21,713 bases of DNA from a bacterium (GTDB lineage: Bacteria; Chloroflexota; Dormibacteria; UBA8260; Bog-877): the NCBI GenBank assembly GCA_021817025.1, contig JAKAWF010000029.1:1-21713 (forward strand). The letters are read 5' to 3'. The position numbers were made by a program, and so were the translations under genes. Below, piece after piece: positions 21,401 to 21,713 of this stretch; position 1 is the first letter of the stretch; each line of letters begins with the position of its first letter. Below the pieces are notes generated by a model. That model searched no databases, was not told the origin of the DNA, and worked only from the letters and a program-made list of their open reading frames with translations.

Positions 21401-21713
21401 TTACGGGGCGCGATCCCCGTTGAGGTCACAGCCGGTCTGGACGAGGAAGTCCGATCGGTCGGCGCCCAGCCGGACCGCCATCAGAAGTCTGGAGCCGCTT
21501 TGTGACTCCCACCTGCACACACTCCGGGCCCCCCGCCAGAAGAGGACTCCGAAGACCAGTACTTGGACGCTGAGAAAGCCCAAGAACATGGGCTGGACCG
21601 TGGCGACGCCCCAACCCAGAAGAGCGAACGCCGAGACAAACCAGGTGCCAGGCAACACGACCGCCCGCGACACCGGGCGCGTGGTCAAGCGGGCCGTGGT
21701 CGAGGCTACGCAG
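21401..21713 (-). CDS. small membrane protein, N-terminus possibly beyond the window
   Basis: The frame is open from the right edge to a stop at 21401. A TTG at 21688 could start a 95-aa product, but no in-frame stop separates it from the edge, so the gene may be longer. The sequence has two hydrophobic segments, GTWFVSAFALLGWGVATV and MFLGFLSVQVLVFGVLFWRG, then a short Arg/Ser-rich cytoplasmic tail. I do not recognise the family. No neighbour indicates its role. Confidence 0.5.
   Translation of the reverse strand, partial: CVASTTARLTTRPVSRAVVLPGTWFVSAFALLGWGVATVQPMFLGFLSVQVLVFGVLFWRGARSVCRWESQSGSRLLMAVRLGADRSDFLVQTGCDLNGDRAP

Noticed and set aside
20666..21505. Plus-strand frame of 279 codons overlapping the PIG-L gene, with EAGGLEPPSSHS
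   Set aside because: The first half is a shadow of the PIG-L gene and the GGLEPP motif is the antisense reading of the tRNA T-arm remnant.
1..21713. CRISPR arrays, rRNA genes, replication origins
   Set aside because: No regularly spaced repeats, rRNA-like segments or DnaA-box clusters were seen on reading the window.

Overview
The window suggests a high-GC Gram-positive bacterium, most likely an actinomycete-type lineage. Supporting signs are the GC-rich coding on the right, an MshB/Mca-like PIG-L deacetylase, several start codons lying 6-7 nt after a TAnnnT box (leaderless-type starts), a tRNA-Cys gene with encoded CCA, and IS110/ISKra4-type transposase remnants. The phylum is an inference; a high-GC Chloroflexota-like or Firmicutes lineage cannot be excluded from this sequence alone.

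The window has two compositional halves. Positions 1-10150 are visibly lower in GC and carry one co-directional minus-strand catabolic cluster. A near-consensus sigma70-type promoter (TTGACA-17-TATAAC, 10109-10137) leads into a leader of about 335 nt. The genes then follow in order: substrate-binding lipoprotein, permease and ATPase of a polar-amino-acid ABC importer, RpiR/SIS regulator, DUF6282 metal-hydrolase-like protein, short-chain dehydrogenase, a short ketosynthase-like protein, a DUF3147 membrane protein, and three genes for a heterotrimeric flavin/iron-sulfur dehydrogenase of the opine oxidase / D-hydroxyproline dehydrogenase type. The last runs off the left edge. Many genes overlap by 4-8 nt. 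The set reads as uptake, hydrolysis and oxidation of an N-substituted or cyclic amino-acid-like compound, perhaps sugar-linked because the regulator has a SIS domain; the substrate is not identifiable.

Positions 10150-11800 are a graveyard of transposase and regulator fragments (IS110, ISKra4, the C-terminal half of a CsoR-type repressor) at the compositional junction.

Positions 11800-15300 hold a diaminopropionate ammonia-lyase-like PLP enzyme and an M20 N-carbamoyl-amino-acid amidohydrolase on the minus strand, with a divergent LysR regulator: a second small amino-acid catabolic unit. A complete tyrosine integrase (15583-16740) sits next to the 3' end of tRNA-Cys (16827-16899), the classic layout of an element integrated in a tRNA gene; the island could include everything to its left.

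To the right the content looks chromosomal: a UGA-interrupted possible SseB-like gene, a PaaG-like enoyl-CoA hydratase/isomerase, an Lrp/AsnC regulator divergent from an EamA exporter, a PIG-L deacetylase, a tRNA 3'-end remnant, and a small membrane protein at the right edge.
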